NCBI GenBank assembly: GCA_028698335.1
Contig: JAQVDP010000001.1
Span: 1-64,000 of the forward strand
Length of the DNA stretch: 64,000 bases
Source: Nevskiales bacterium
Lineage (GTDB): Bacteria; Pseudomonadota; Gammaproteobacteria; Nevskiales; Nevskiaceae
Reading direction: 5' to 3'
In this document: positions 39,183 through 49,661 of the stretch, piece by piece
How the letters are laid out: every line of letters starts with the position of its first letter
Position numbering within the stretch: the first letter of the stretch is position 1
Position numbers and translations under genes: made by a program
Notes under the pieces: generated by a model
What the model was told of the DNA's origin: nothing
Database searches by the model: none
Seen by the model: the letters and a program-made list of their open reading frames with translations, nothing else

Positions 39183-40955
39183 CTAGGTCAGCAGCCGGTC
39201 GCCGGCCTGCTGCAATGCCTCGACGGCGTGGTTGTAGCCGCGTTCGACGACCTCGTCGAGGCGCTTCCAGTCGAACATGCCGACACCCTGCACCGGCATG
39301 CGCAGGTAGAGATCGGCCAGCTCGGCGCGCCGCTGCGTGCCGCTTTCGCTGGTCAGCGTCGCGGTGCGGAAGATGATCGAGAACAGCCGCGGCCGGTCGT
39401 CGTCGCCCTTGAGCTTGAACAGCGCCTCCGGATCGGGCCCCTCGACCCCCGGCGCCGCAAGGCCGCCCTCGGTGCTGACGTCGGACGCGATGATCAGGCC
39501 GCGCTCCTGCGCCTGCATCACGTCGGTCGGCAGATTGTTCATGACGCCGCCGTCGGCGAGCAGGTCGCCCTTGTAGACCACCGGTGGCGCCACACCGGGA
39601 ACGGCCATGCTGGTCGCGACCCACATGTGCAGCGGTCCGCGGTCGTGAACGACGTGGCGCCCGCGCGTCAGGTTGGTCGAGACGCAGAAGAACGAACGGC
39701 GCAGCTCCTCGATGCGGCGCTCGTCGAAGATCTCGTGCAGCCGCCGCACGAAACGCCGGCCGCGAATCAGGGCGACCGTCGGAAACAGGTAGTCGTTGAG
39801 GTAGTTGTGATTGACGAAGGTTTCCAGGGCGATGTGGCGCATCTCGTTGTGGTCGTAACCGCAGGCGACCAGGGCCGCGAAGAACGCCCCCATGCTCGAG
39901 CCTCCGGTCGCGTCGACCGGAATCCCGTGCTCGTGCAGCGCCCGCAACAAGCCAATGTGCGCGAAGCCCCGGGAGCCGCCGCCGCCCAGGACCAGACCGA
40001 TACCGCGCCCGGTGAGCTGGCGCGCGAGGCTGGCGAAATCATGCCCGGAACCGCGCCGCACGTAGTAATGGCGCTGCCCGGCGACCAGCTCCAGCCATTG
40101 CAGCACGGGTCCGGCGCCGGCGGTCTCGGGCCGGATCACGACCAGATCGACCGGCGCCCATGCGCCGCTGCGCCTGAGCTCGTCGATCATCGCGCTGACC
40201 AGCGCCGGCGAGCGGGCGTCGACGACCATCAGGATGCGATCCGCCTGGCGCATGCAACGTCGCGCCCAGGGATCGGGATTGGCGTCCGCCAGGTAGACCA
40301 GGCTTTCGTGATCGGCTTCGGCGCGGTTGAGCATTTCCACGACGCGCGTGTTCTCGACGCCGGCGCCGACCCTGGCCTGGGCGTGGCCCGCGCCCAGTTC
40401 GCGGTCGACGTAGGCGGCGTCGATCAGCAGCGCCTCCGACCAGGCGCCGAGCGCGGCGTGCAGCTCGCGCGCCACCAGTGGCGCGTCCGCATCCGGCGTT
40501 GCCGGAATCACCGCGAAACTGTGTACGCGGCGCTGCTTCTGCAACTGCTGGGTGCGCCGGTCGGTGCGCAGCCGGGCGATGATCATGCGCGACATCACCA
40601 GCAGCGTTTCCGGATGCCGGCCGATGACCGTGAACAGGTACTCGGTCGGGAGCTTGATCAGCACACTGTCGCGAATCGCATGGACCGACGTGGCGCGCGG
40701 CTCGCCGGACAGGGCGCCGATCTCGCCGATCGGCTCGAGGCGTGAGATCGTGCCGGCGACGGTGCCATCGGCGCGAAGCGCGCGCAGACGGCCGGCCGAG
40801 ACGATGTAGATGCTTTCCGGGGCCGAGCCGATCTCGAACAGCACCTGCCCGCTGGCGATCTCGACGCCTTCGGCACGCGCCGCCAGCTCGTCGAGCGCCG
40901 TCGCCGACAGCTCGGCGAACAGCGGGCACTCCGCCAGCGTCGCCCGCACGCTCAT
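39183..40955 (-). CDS. NTE-type patatin phospholipase with cyclic-nucleotide-binding domain
   Basis: The 590 residues hold three parts. Residues 1-130 are a cNMP-binding (CAP-like) domain with GQVLFEIGSAPESIYIVSAG. Residues 140-300 form a Rossmann-like middle region (VVDARSPALVSAMIDEL). From 320 on there is a patatin hydrolase with GGGGSRG (324-330), the nucleophile Ser354 in GSSMG, and the catalytic Asp468 in DGG. Neuropathy-target-esterase relatives deacylate phospholipids or lysophospholipids. It lies 27 bases after maeB. Confidence 0.92.
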   Translation of the reverse strand: MSVRATLAECPLFAELSATALDELAARAEGVEIASGQVLFEIGSAPESIYIVSAGRLRALRADGTVAGTISRLEPIGEIGALSGEPRATSVHAIRDSVLIKLPTEYLFTVIGRHPETLLVMSRMIIARLRTDRRTQQLQKQRRVHSFAVIPATPDADAPLVARELHAALGAWSEALLIDAAYVDRELGAGHAQARVGAGVENTRVVEMLNRAEADHESLVYLADANPDPWARRCMRQADRILMVVDARSPALVSAMIDELRRSGAWAPVDLVVIRPETAGAGPVLQWLELVAGQRHYYVRRGSGHDFASLARQLTGRGIGLVLGGGGSRGFAHIGLLRALHEHGIPVDATGGSSMGAFFAALVACGYDHNEMRHIALETFVNHNYLNDYLFPTVALIRGRRFVRRLHEIFDERRIEELRRSFFCVSTNLTRGRHVVHDRGPLHMWVATSMAVPGVAPPVVYKGDLLADGGVMNNLPTDVMQAQERGLIIASDVSTEGGLAAPGVEGPDPEALFKLKGDDDRPRLFSIIFRTATLTSESGTQRRAELADLYLRMPVQGVGMFDWKRLDEVVERGYNHAVEALQQAGDRLLT

Positions 40956-40982
40956 GCCGGCGCGCGCCCTTCCAGGCGGACC

Positions 40983-43274
40983 TCAGCGTGCGGCATTGGC
41001 CTCGACAACACTCATCGCGGTCATGTTGACGATGCGGCGGACCGTCGCCGACGGCGTCATCACGTTGGCCGGGGCGGCGCAGCCGAGCAGCACCGGACCG
41101 ATCGCGACGTTGTGCCCGGCGGCGGTCTTGAGCAGGTTGTAGGCGATGTTGGCGGCGTCGATGTTCGGACACACCAGCAGGTTGGCCGATCCGACCAGGC
41201 GGCTTTCCGGCAGGATGGCGCGCCGCAGGCTCTCGTCGAGCGCGCAGTCGCCGTGCATCTCGCCGTCCACCATCAGCTCCGGTTCGCGCTGCCGCAGCAA
41301 TGCCAGGACCTCGCGCATCTTGGCTGCGGAAGCCGACTCCGAACTGCCGAAGTTGGAGTGCGACAGCAGCGCGACCTTCGGCTCGATGCCGAAGCGCCTG
41401 ATCTCGGCGGCCGCCATCACCGTGATCTCGGCCAGCGCCGAGGCGCTCGGATCGTGGTTGACGTGCGTATCGACGATGAACACCTGCCGCCCCGGCAGGA
41501 TCAGTGCGTTCATCGCGCCGTAGACGCTGCAGTCGGCGCGCTTGCCGATGACCTGTTCGATGTACTTCAGATGCTGCGCGGTACCGCCGACGGTGCCGCA
41601 GATCATGCCGTCGCCCTCGCCCTTGGCGAGCAGCATCGCCGCGATCAGCGACGGCTGGCGACGCATCTCCAGACGGGCGTCGGCGGCCGTCACCCCGCGA
41701 CGCGCCATCATCCGCTGATAGTCCTCCCAGTATTCGCGATAGCGCGGATCGTCCTCGGTGTTGACCACCGTGTAGTCGACGTGCTCCTTCAGGCGCAGGC
41801 CGAAGCGCTCGACCCGGCTGGCGATGACCGCCGGCCGCCCGACCAGCACCGGCACCGCGATCCGCTCGTCGACGACGATCTGCACCGCCCGCAACACGCG
41901 CTCCTCCTCGCCCTCGGCGAAGATCACGCGCTTCTGCGCCGGGTCGACGCTGCGCGCCAGCGTGATGATCGGCTTCATCATCAGGCCGCTGTGGTGCACG
42001 AACTGCTGCAGGCGTTCGCGGTAGGCGTCGAAGTCCTCGATTGGGCGCTGCGCGACGCCGGAGTCCATCGCCGCCTGGGCCACCGCGGGCGCGATCTTGA
42101 CGATCAGGCGCGGATCGAAGGGCTTCGGAATGAGGTATTCCGGTCCGAACGACAGTTCGTCGATCCCATAGGCGCTCGCGACCACGTCGCTGGTTTCCTG
42201 CCGCGCCAGATCGGCGATCGCGTCGACCGCGGCGATCTCCATCTGGCGGGTGATCGTGGTGCTGCCGACGTCCAGCGCGCCGCGGAACATGAACGGGAAG
42301 CACAGGACGTTGTTGACCTGGTTCGGGTAGTCCGAGCGCCCGGTGGCGATGATCGCGTCGTCGCGGACCTTGCGCACCTCTTCCGGCAGGATCTCCGGCG
42401 TCGGATTCGACAGCGCCAGGATCAGCGGCTGCTTGGCCATCTTCACGACCATCTCCGGCTTGAGCACGCCACCGGTCGACAGGCCGAGGAACACGTCGGC
42501 ATCGGCGATCACGTCGCCGAGCCCCAGGTTCGCGGGCACGTCCTGGGCGTAGCGCGCCTTGCGCGGATCCAGCGTGCCTTCACGGCGGGTGCTGACGGCC
42601 CCGGAGCGGTCGACCAGCCACACGTTCTGCTCCCGCACGCCGAGATCGACCAGCAGGTCGACACAGGCGAGCGCCGCGGCGCCGGCCCCGCTGACCACCA
42701 GCTTGACCTGGTCCATCGGCTTGCCGACCAGCGCGAGGCCGTTGCGGGTCGCGGCGCCGACGATGATCGCGGTGCCGTGCTGGTCGTCATGGAAGACCGG
42801 AATCTTCATCCGCGCCCGCAACTGCTGCTCGACATGGAAGCACTCGGGCGCCTTGATGTCCTCGAGATTGATGCCGCCGAAGGTCGGCTCCAGCGCCGCG
42901 ACGATCTCGATCAGCTTGTCCGGATCCGGCTCGTTGATCTCGATGTCGAAGACGTCGATGCCGGCGAACTTCTTGAACAGCACCGCCTTGCCTTCCATCA
43001 CCGGCTTGGCCGCGAGCGGCCCGATGTTGCCCAGACCGAGCACCGCCGTGCCGTTTGAAATCACCGCAACGAGATTGCCGCGGGCGGTGTAACGGAACAC
43101 GCTGGCCGGGTCCGCCGCGATCTCCTCGCAGGCCGCCGCCACGCCGGGCGAGTACGCCAGGGCCAGATCGTTCTGGTTGACCATCTGCTTGGTCGGCGTG
43201 ATCGAGAGTTTTCCGGGGACCGGAAATTCGTGGTATTCGAGAGCGGCTTGGCGCAGGGTGTCGCGGGTGTTCAT
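40983..43274 (-). CDS. maeB: NADP-dependent malic enzyme with phosphotransacetylase-like domain
   Basis: The enzyme converts malate to pyruvate and CO2 and makes NADPH for biosynthesis. The 763 residues match MaeB: malic N-domain with [30 protein letters not shown] and [12 protein letters not shown]-binding [14 protein letters not shown], and from about residue 430 an inactive phosphotransacetylase-like domain used for acetyl-CoA control. It is the first gene of a probable two-gene unit with the patatin gene. The neighbourhood (fadE, plsB, patatin) suits an NADPH supply for lipid work. Confidence 0.95.
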   Translation of the reverse strand: MNTRDTLRQAALEYHEFPVPGKLSITPTKQMVNQNDLALAYSPGVAAACEEIAADPASVFRYTARGNLVAVISNGTAVLGLGNIGPLAAKPVMEGKAVLFKKFAGIDVFDIEINEPDPDKLIEIVAALEPTFGGINLEDIKAPECFHVEQQLRARMKIPVFHDDQHGTAIIVGAATRNGLALVGKPMDQVKLVVSGAGAAALACVDLLVDLGVREQNVWLVDRSGAVSTRREGTLDPRKARYAQDVPANLGLGDVIADADVFLGLSTGGVLKPEMVVKMAKQPLILALSNPTPEILPEEVRKVRDDAIIATGRSDYPNQVNNVLCFPFMFRGALDVGSTTITRQMEIAAVDAIADLARQETSDVVASAYGIDELSFGPEYLIPKPFDPRLIVKIAPAVAQAAMDSGVAQRPIEDFDAYRERLQQFVHHSGLMMKPIITLARSVDPAQKRVIFAEGEEERVLRAVQIVVDERIAVPVLVGRPAVIASRVERFGLRLKEHVDYTVVNTEDDPRYREYWEDYQRMMARRGVTAADARLEMRRQPSLIAAMLLAKGEGDGMICGTVGGTAQHLKYIEQVIGKRADCSVYGAMNALILPGRQVFIVDTHVNHDPSASALAEITVMAAAEIRRFGIEPKVALLSHSNFGSSESASAAKMREVLALLRQREPELMVDGEMHGDCALDESLRRAILPESRLVGSANLLVCPNIDAANIAYNLLKTAAGHNVAIGPVLLGCAAPANVMTPSATVRRIVNMTAMSVVEANAAR

Positions 43275-43398
43275 CGGGTTCTTCGGATCTTGGTGTGATG
43301 CATGCAGAACGGCATTCTTGCAGAACTTGCGCCCGCTGCGGAGTCGCGGCGGCGTCCGGACACTGCCGGGAACCGCAAAGCGGTGCGATGATGGAACG

Positions 43399-45213
43399 AT
43401 GCGTACGCTGCTGTTGATCGGCCTGTGGCTGCTCGGTCCGACCGCCTACGGGGCGACGTCGGTGACGCTGGCGATCGGCCACGTCGAAGCCGGACCGGTC
43501 GATGCCGACCACGTCGAGCTGCAGTGGCGCAGCGACGGCCCCCAGCAGTTGCGCGCGGCGCGACTGCGCGTCCCCGGCCTGGACCAGCCGGTCAGGCTCA
43601 CCGCGCGTTGCCCGCAGGCCGCGACGCCCCGGTTGAGCTGCCGCGACGCCAGCCTGGCACTGAGTTCCGAGGCGTTCGGCAGCATCGACACCCGCGTCGA
43701 TGTCGACCTCGCCACGGCGCAGCAGCTGACGCTGCGCCTGCGCGCGCTGGACGCGCGGCTGAGTTACAACCGCGCCGACGGCCGCCTCGCCACCGACGCG
43801 CTGCGGATCACCGGCACCGCGACGTTGCGGCGCAATGGCAATGCCTGGGCGCTGGATGCCGAACTGCGCAGCCCCTCGGGACAGGCCTACGCCGAACCGA
43901 TCTTCATGGACTTCGGCGAACATCCGGCGACCCTGAGTCTGCGCGCGACGAGCCGTGACAGTCGGCGCATCGCGATCGGCGCGCTCGACTGGTCGCAACC
44001 GACGCTGGCGGACGTCCACGTCAGCGGCGACATCGACGCCGCGGCACCGCTGCAGCGGCACGCACTGGATCTGCACATCGTGGGCCACGCTCTGGAACCG
44101 CTGGCGCGGCTGGCGGTGCAGCCGCTGCTCGCCGGCACCCGCCTGCAACAGTTCGAGGCCACCGGAACGGCCCGGATCGACGCCGCATTGGCGGATCGCC
44201 GGCTGCGCCGGGTCGCGACCCGCTTCGACCTCAGCTCGGCCCGGCTGCCGGGGTTCGGGCTGGCCGCCGACGGACTGCACGGCGCACTGACATGGCAGGA
44301 AGACGCCGACGCACCGGCGCCGGATTCGGAGCTGCGCTGGGACGCGTTGCGGGTCGGCCGCATTCCGGTCGGCACGACCCGGATGCGCCTGCGGACGCAG
44401 GGACGCAGTCTGAGCCTGCTGGAACCGGCACGGATTCCGGTCCTCGACGGTGCCATCGACATCGACACGCTGCGGCTGGCGGACATCGGCGACGACGCCA
44501 TGAGCGCCGACTTCGCGGCGCGGATCGAGCCGATCGACCTCGGGCAGCTTGCGCAGGCCCTGGACTGGCCGGCGTTCGGCGGATCGGTTTCGGGCGCGGT
44601 GCCGGGACTGACCCTGCGCGACCGGCGCATCGAACTCGACGGCGTCCTGCGCGCCGACGCCTTCGACGGGCGCATCGAGCTGAGCAGGCTGAGCATCATC
44701 GATCCGTTCGGCGTGCTCCCCCGCGTCCGCACCGACATCACCCTGCGTCGCCTCGATCTGGCGCGCCTGACCGGCGCCTTCGACTTCGGGCGGATCGAGG
44801 GGCGGCTCGACGGCGACGTCACCGGCCTGCGGATGATCGGCTGGGAGCCGGTCGCGATGCACGCGCGCCTGTACTCGACCCCGGATGACCGCTCGCGCCA
44901 CCGGATCTCGCAGCGCGCGATCGACAACATCTCGTCGATCGGCGGCGGCCCGACCGGCCTGCTGTCGAAGGGTTTCATGAGCCTGTTCGAAGACTTCGCC
45001 TACGACCGCATCGGCTGGAGCTGCGTCCTCGAAAACGGCGTGTGCCGGATGAACGGCGTCAAACCCGGCCCCGGAGGCCGCGGCTACGTACTGGTCAAGG
45101 GCAAGGGCCTGCCCCGCATCGATGTCGTCGGCTATTCGACCGAGGTCAACTGGCGCACCTTCATGGCGCAGCTCAGGAGCGTCGGCAACAGCGGGCCGGC
45201 GCAGGTGCGCTGA
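43399..45213 (+). CDS. AsmA-like envelope protein of the YdbH type
   Basis: The 604 residues open with a signal sequence or anchor (MRTLLLIGLWLLGPTAYG) and continue as long beta-rich repeats of hydrophobic and polar strands, with no enzyme motif. The C-terminus (LFEDFAYDRIGWSC, then CRMNGV, GYVLVKGKGLPRIDVVGY) resembles that of YdbH. In E. coli YdbH is an AsmA-like bridge that, with lipoprotein YnbE and modulator YdbL, moves phospholipid between membranes. The next gene encodes the matching partners, which supports the call. At 604 residues it is much shorter than E. coli YdbH (about 880). Confidence 0.65.
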   Translation: MRTLLLIGLWLLGPTAYGATSVTLAIGHVEAGPVDADHVELQWRSDGPQQLRAARLRVPGLDQPVRLTARCPQAATPRLSCRDASLALSSEAFGSIDTRVDVDLATAQQLTLRLRALDARLSYNRADGRLATDALRITGTATLRRNGNAWALDAELRSPSGQAYAEPIFMDFGEHPATLSLRATSRDSRRIAIGALDWSQPTLADVHVSGDIDAAAPLQRHALDLHIVGHALEPLARLAVQPLLAGTRLQQFEATGTARIDAALADRRLRRVATRFDLSSARLPGFGLAADGLHGALTWQEDADAPAPDSELRWDALRVGRIPVGTTRMRLRTQGRSLSLLEPARIPVLDGAIDIDTLRLADIGDDAMSADFAARIEPIDLGQLAQALDWPAFGGSVSGAVPGLTLRDRRIELDGVLRADAFDGRIELSRLSIIDPFGVLPRVRTDITLRRLDLARLTGAFDFGRIEGRLDGDVTGLRMIGWEPVAMHARLYSTPDDRSRHRISQRAIDNISSIGGGPTGLLSKGFMSLFEDFAYDRIGWSCVLENGVCRMNGVKPGPGGRGYVLVKGKGLPRIDVVGYSTEVNWRTFMAQLRSVGNSGPAQVR

Positions 45214-45304
45214 GCGCCGCCGAGCACCCCGCGCATCCGGCGACGGCCAACGACGGGCGGCCTATACTGGTCCAACGATCGACAGTGCAATGGAGTGACT
45301 GCGC

Positions 45305-45946
45305 ATGGACCTCTTCAGACACGGAATGTTCGGACCGCTGCTGACCGGAGCGGCGATTGCCACGACCGCCTGTGTCACGATCAACGTCTACTTCCCCGCC
45401 GCCGCGGCGGAGAAGGCCGCCGACCGCATCATCGAGGATGTCTGGGGCGCCGCCGGCGAAGCACCTGCCCAGCCGGCACCGACCCCGCCGGTCGGCACCC
45501 CGCCGACCCCGACCTCGTCGCTCGACGATGCGGCGCTGCGGGCGGCGATGGCGCTGCTCGACGCGCTGGTGCCGGCGGCGCACGCCGCCGATGCGCCGAA
45601 CATCGACATCTCCTCGCCCGAGATCACGCGGATCAAGACACAGATGGAACGCCGCTTCGCCGAACTGCGGCCACAGCTCGACGCCGGCGTCATCGGCCTG
45701 AGCGCGGACGGCTTCATCGCGGTGCGCGATCCGGCGGCGGTACCGCTGGCGCAGCGCAACACGGTGCGCACCCTGGTCGCCAACGAGAATGCGGACCGCG
45801 CCGCGCTGTATCGCGAGATCGCCACGGCCAACGGCCAGCCACAGTGGGAAGCCCAGATCCGCGAGGTGTTCGCGGGACGCTGGATCGCGAAGGCGGCGTC
45901 GGGCTGGTGGTATCAGGACGCGGCCGGCGGCTGGAAGCGCAAGTAG
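45305..45946 (+). CDS. Fusion lipoprotein: YnbE-like N-terminus and YdbL (DUF1318) domain
   Basis: The 213 residues start with a lipoprotein-like signal and lipobox TTAC, followed at once by VTINVYFPAAAAEKAADRII, the YnbE-like segment. A Pro/Thr linker of about 60 residues follows. Residues 105-213 match YdbL/DUF1318, ending ASGWWYQDAAGGWKRK. In E. coli ynbE and ydbL are separate genes after ydbH. A GGAG site precedes the ATG. It lies 91 bases after the AsmA-like gene. Two partners in one chain is worth noting. Confidence 0.75.
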   Translation: MDLFRHGMFGPLLTGAAIATTACVTINVYFPAAAAEKAADRIIEDVWGAAGEAPAQPAPTPPVGTPPTPTSSLDDAALRAAMALLDALVPAAHAADAPNIDISSPEITRIKTQMERRFAELRPQLDAGVIGLSADGFIAVRDPAAVPLAQRNTVRTLVANENADRAALYREIATANGQPQWEAQIREVFAGRWIAKAASGWWYQDAAGGWKRK

Positions 45947-45975
45947 GCCTTGCACCGGCGTCTTTGACAGGAAAC

Positions 45976-46047
45976 GGGCGACACGCTGATTCGTGTCGCC
46001 CGCCCCCGTCCCCTCAAACGCCCGGCCATCCCCCGAGATGACCGGGC
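45976..46047. terminator. Two hairpins between convergent transcription units
   Basis: The first is a perfect 10-bp stem, GGGCGACACG, 45976-46001, followed on the minus strand by GTTTCC. The second is an imperfect stem with GCCCGG arms, 46020-46047, followed on the minus strand by GTTTGAG. Together they should stop the YdbL-side transcript from the left and the M2 peptidase transcript from the right. Confidence 0.65.
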
Positions 46048-46063
46048 CTGCTGACCCCCCGGC

Positions 46064-48010
46064 CTATGCCTCTGGCTTCCAGCCGCAGCTCAGTCCCTCG
46101 TTCTGCTGAGCGAGGTAGTCGAGCAACGGCGAGAAGTATTCGATCAACGCATGACCGTCCATCTCGCGTGAACCGGTCATCATTTCGAGGGTGTCCTGCC
46201 ACGGCTGGCTGGCACCCTGCGCCAGCATCTTCATCATCCGCTTGCCGGCTTCCTCGTTGCCGTAGATGTCGCATTCGTGCAGCGGGCCGTCGAAGCCGGC
46301 GGCGTCACACAGCGCCTTCTGGAACTGGAACTGCAGGATGAAGGCGAGGAAGTAGCGTGTGTACGGCGTGTTGCCGGGGATGTGGTACTTGGCCCCCGGA
46401 TCGAAGTCCGCCTCGCTGCGCGGCAGCGGCGGCGCGACGCCCTGGTAGGCCTCGCGCAGATCCCACCAGCCCTGGTTGTAGTCCTCCGGGGCGATCTCGC
46501 CGGAGAACACCTTCCAGCGCCACTGATCGACCAGCTTGCCCCACGGCAGGAACACGATCTTGTCGAGGGCGAGCTTCATCTGCGCGTTGGTCACGCCCTT
46601 CGGGTCCGGCTGCTGCTCCGGCACCAGGCCGATCTTGTGCAGATGACCCGGCGTCAGTGACAGCGTCATCGTGTCGCCGATCGCCTCGTGGAAGCCGTCG
46701 TGCGCGCCGGTCTGGAACAGCGGCGGCAGGCCGTTGTACATCAGGTAGTAATAGATGTGCCCCATCTCGTGATGGATGGTGAACAGCTGCTCCTCGGTGG
46801 GTTCGATGCACTCCTTGATGCGCACGTCGCCGCGCATGTTCATGTCCCAGGCGCTGGCGTGGCAGACCACATCGCGGTCGCGCGGCTTGAGCAGCAGGGA
46901 CTTCTCGTAGAACGACTCCGGCAGCGCCGGGAACCCGAGCGAGGTGTAGAAGTCCTCGGAGATCTTGGCCATCTTCACCGCGATCTCGGCGTCGGCCTTG
47001 TGCTCCAGCTCGGCCAGATCCAGCGGCGTCGGCTTGCCCTTGAAGTCGGCGATCAGCGTCTTGTACGCGTCGTTGCGCTGGGCTTCTAGCGCGGCGGTCA
47101 CGTCGAGGCTGCCGACGCCCTTGTAGGGCTCGACCAGCGGGTAGATGTTGCTCCACTGCTGCGCCCACATGTTGCCGAGCAGGTGCGCCGGAATCAGGCC
47201 GTCCTTCGGCACCACATCGTCACCGTAGACTGCGTTGAGCTTGGCGCGCACGTGGCAGTGCAGGGCGTCGTACAGCGGCTTGACCTGCGTCCACAGGCGC
47301 TCGACCTCGGCATCGAACTCGGCCGGCGACATGTCGTAACCGGCGCGCCACATCTCGCCGAGATTGGCGAACCCCTGCTCGCGCGCGCCCTCGTTGGTCA
47401 GCTCGACGAAACGCTCGTAGTCCTTGCGGATCGGCGGCGAGGTCGCGTGCCATCCGGCCCAGGCCTCGGCCCGCGCCTCCGGGGACTGCGTCGGATCGTT
47501 GATGATCCGCTCGATCTCGGGAAGGCTCAGGCAATCGCCCTCGGTACGGCACCACTTGCCGGCGCCGTAGTTGGCCTCCATCTTCGACAGGATCTGCGCC
47601 AGCTCCGCGCGCTTCGCGGCGTCGCTGGGCGCCGGATTGGCGCTGGACAGCTTCAGCAACAGCATGCCGCGCTCGGTCGCCGGAGCGGCGTCGACGCCGT
47701 TGAAGCGCTTGGCTTCCTGCAGCTTGCCGCTGAGGTATTCGAGCCACTGCTCGTTGGCCCGCGACGCCAGCATCTGGGTGTCGTCGGTGATGTAGGTCGC
47801 CTGCGCCCACTGCGCCGAGTTCAGGTAGGGCAGCAGCTGGTACATGTCGTCGTTGACGCCGGCCACGAAGGCATCGGCATCGGCGGCGGTCGCTGCGGCC
47901 GCGACGTCAGCCGGTGCCGGGGCGCCGGCTTCCTGTCCGGATCCGCACGCGGTCAGTCCCAGTGCCGTGACCGCGGCCATCCAGAACGCTGAAGACTTCA
48001 TTTTCGACAT
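46064..48010 (-). CDS. Lipoprotein M2-family peptidyl-dipeptidase (angiotensin-converting-enzyme-like)
   Basis: The 648 residues start with a lipoprotein signal (GLTAC, Cys22). The zinc motif HEMGH lies at 414-418 and Glu442 in HEAIGD is the third ligand. Family members remove C-terminal dipeptides from oligopeptides. Its gene follows a POT peptide transporter by 41 bases, so dipeptides released in the periplasm may be imported by that carrier; this is a plausible functional pair by inference. Confidence 0.93.
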   Translation of the reverse strand: MSKMKSSAFWMAAVTALGLTACGSGQEAGAPAPADVAAAATAADADAFVAGVNDDMYQLLPYLNSAQWAQATYITDDTQMLASRANEQWLEYLSGKLQEAKRFNGVDAAPATERGMLLLKLSSANPAPSDAAKRAELAQILSKMEANYGAGKWCRTEGDCLSLPEIERIINDPTQSPEARAEAWAGWHATSPPIRKDYERFVELTNEGAREQGFANLGEMWRAGYDMSPAEFDAEVERLWTQVKPLYDALHCHVRAKLNAVYGDDVVPKDGLIPAHLLGNMWAQQWSNIYPLVEPYKGVGSLDVTAALEAQRNDAYKTLIADFKGKPTPLDLAELEHKADAEIAVKMAKISEDFYTSLGFPALPESFYEKSLLLKPRDRDVVCHASAWDMNMRGDVRIKECIEPTEEQLFTIHHEMGHIYYYLMYNGLPPLFQTGAHDGFHEAIGDTMTLSLTPGHLHKIGLVPEQQPDPKGVTNAQMKLALDKIVFLPWGKLVDQWRWKVFSGEIAPEDYNQGWWDLREAYQGVAPPLPRSEADFDPGAKYHIPGNTPYTRYFLAFILQFQFQKALCDAAGFDGPLHECDIYGNEEAGKRMMKMLAQGASQPWQDTLEMMTGSREMDGHALIEYFSPLLDYLAQQNEGLSCGWKPEA

Positions 48011-48051
48011 CGGATCTGTCTCCTAAATGGGGGCGTGCCGCGAGCGGGCCG

Positions 48052-49542
48052 TCAGGCTTCGTCCGGCGCGCCCTGCAGACGTTTGAGCGGGGCGATCAAC
48101 AGCGCCAGCACCACGCCGAATCCGGCGGTGGTGACGAAGACCGTCATGAACCGGGCCGGCATCTCGGCGACGCTGTCCTCGCCGAAATGACCGGCGATCA
48201 GGCCGCCGATCAGATTGCCGAGCGAGGCGCCCATGAACCAGGTCCCCATCATCTGGCCGACGTAGCGCTTCGGCGCCAGCTTGGTCACCGCGGACAGGCC
48301 GACCGGTGACAGGCACAGCTCGCCGGTGGTGTGCAGCAGGTAGGTGAGGCACAGCCAGGTCGGCAGGACCTGCTCGCCCTGCACCACGTACAGCGACGCG
48401 AAATACAGCACGAGGAAGCCCAGGCCCATCTGGATCAGGCCGAGGCTGAACTTGGCGGGAATCGACGGATCGAGCTGGCGGCGTCCGAGGTTGACCCACA
48501 TTGCCGCGAACAGCGGCGACAGCACGATGATGAACATCGGGTTGACCGACTGCAGCCACGACGCCGGCATCTCCCAGCCGAAGATGACCCGGTCGGTGTA
48601 GCGCTCGGCGAACAGGTTGAAGCTGGACCCGGCCTGCTCGAAGCCGGACCAGAACACCGCGGCGGCGACGAAGAACACCGCGATCATCCCAACCCGCTTG
48701 CGTTCGGCGCCGCTCAGACCGCCGAAGGCGATGACGTAGATGAAGAAGGCGGCGGCCCCGCCGACGATGACGTAGACCCCGGCCGAGGCGATGGCGACCG
48801 CGTCGAGCGTCATCAGTCCGCCGACGGTCGCGACCACCAGCGCGATGATCGCGCCGATGCCGGTCCACACCGCCATCCAGCCGAACCGGCGTTCGCGCGC
48901 GTCCCGCGCCGCATCGTCGCTGCTGGCGATCTGCAGGCCGGCATCGCCGAGATGGGTGCCGGTCATGCGGTACTGGATCAATCCCAGTGCCATGAACACG
49001 CCCGCCGCGCCGAAACCGTAGTGCCAGCCGACCTTCTCGCCGAGGAAGCCGCAGATCAGCTGTCCGAAGAACGAGCCGATGTTGATGCCCATGTAGAACA
49101 GCGAGAACCCGGCATCGCGACGCGCGCCGACGTCACCGTGGTAGAGCTGCCCGACCATCGCGCTGATGTTGGGCTTGAGCAGGCCGGTCCCGAGCACGAT
49201 CAGCAGCATGCCGATGAAGAACGTCGGCTCCAGCGGCAACGCCATCGTGAAATGCCCGGCGGCGATCAGAATGCCGCCGTACCACACGGCCTGGCGCTGG
49301 CCGATCAGGCGGTCGGCGATCCAGCCCCCGGGCAACGCCAGCAGGTACACCCCTGCGGTGTAGATCCCGTAGACGGCGGTGGCGGTGCGATCGTCGAGGC
49401 CGAGGCCGCCGCTTTCCACCGTCGCGACCATCGCCAGCACCAGGATGGCGCGCATCCCGTAGTAGCTGAACCGCTCCCACATCTCGGTGAAAAACAGCGT
49501 GGATAGGCCGCGTGGATGTCCGGCCCAGGTCTGTTCGGTCAT
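48052..49542 (-). CDS. Proton-coupled oligopeptide transporter (POT/PTR2 family)
   Basis: The 496 residues have 12-14 membrane helices. The family signature is present at the start: FFTEMWERFSYYGMRAIL includes the ExxERFxYY proton and peptide motif. The PTR2 stretch near YTAGVYLLALPGGWIADRL also fits. It imports di- and tripeptides with protons across the inner membrane. It is upstream of, and probably co-transcribed with, the M2 peptidase gene. Confidence 0.94.
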   Translation of the reverse strand: MTEQTWAGHPRGLSTLFFTEMWERFSYYGMRAILVLAMVATVESGGLGLDDRTATAVYGIYTAGVYLLALPGGWIADRLIGQRQAVWYGGILIAAGHFTMALPLEPTFFIGMLLIVLGTGLLKPNISAMVGQLYHGDVGARRDAGFSLFYMGINIGSFFGQLICGFLGEKVGWHYGFGAAGVFMALGLIQYRMTGTHLGDAGLQIASSDDAARDARERRFGWMAVWTGIGAIIALVVATVGGLMTLDAVAIASAGVYVIVGGAAAFFIYVIAFGGLSGAERKRVGMIAVFFVAAAVFWSGFEQAGSSFNLFAERYTDRVIFGWEMPASWLQSVNPMFIIVLSPLFAAMWVNLGRRQLDPSIPAKFSLGLIQMGLGFLVLYFASLYVVQGEQVLPTWLCLTYLLHTTGELCLSPVGLSAVTKLAPKRYVGQMMGTWFMGASLGNLIGGLIAGHFGEDSVAEMPARFMTVFVTTAGFGVVLALLIAPLKRLQGAPDEA

Positions 49543-49661
49543 CTAGTTCTGATCTCGTTCGGCCGGGTCCGCTGGCTCATGCTTCGGCGTGCAGGCGGGT
49601 GCGTGCCGTTCGTGCGCAACAGTCCAAGAAGCTCAGACTATGCCGGGCGCGACCGCGGGGG

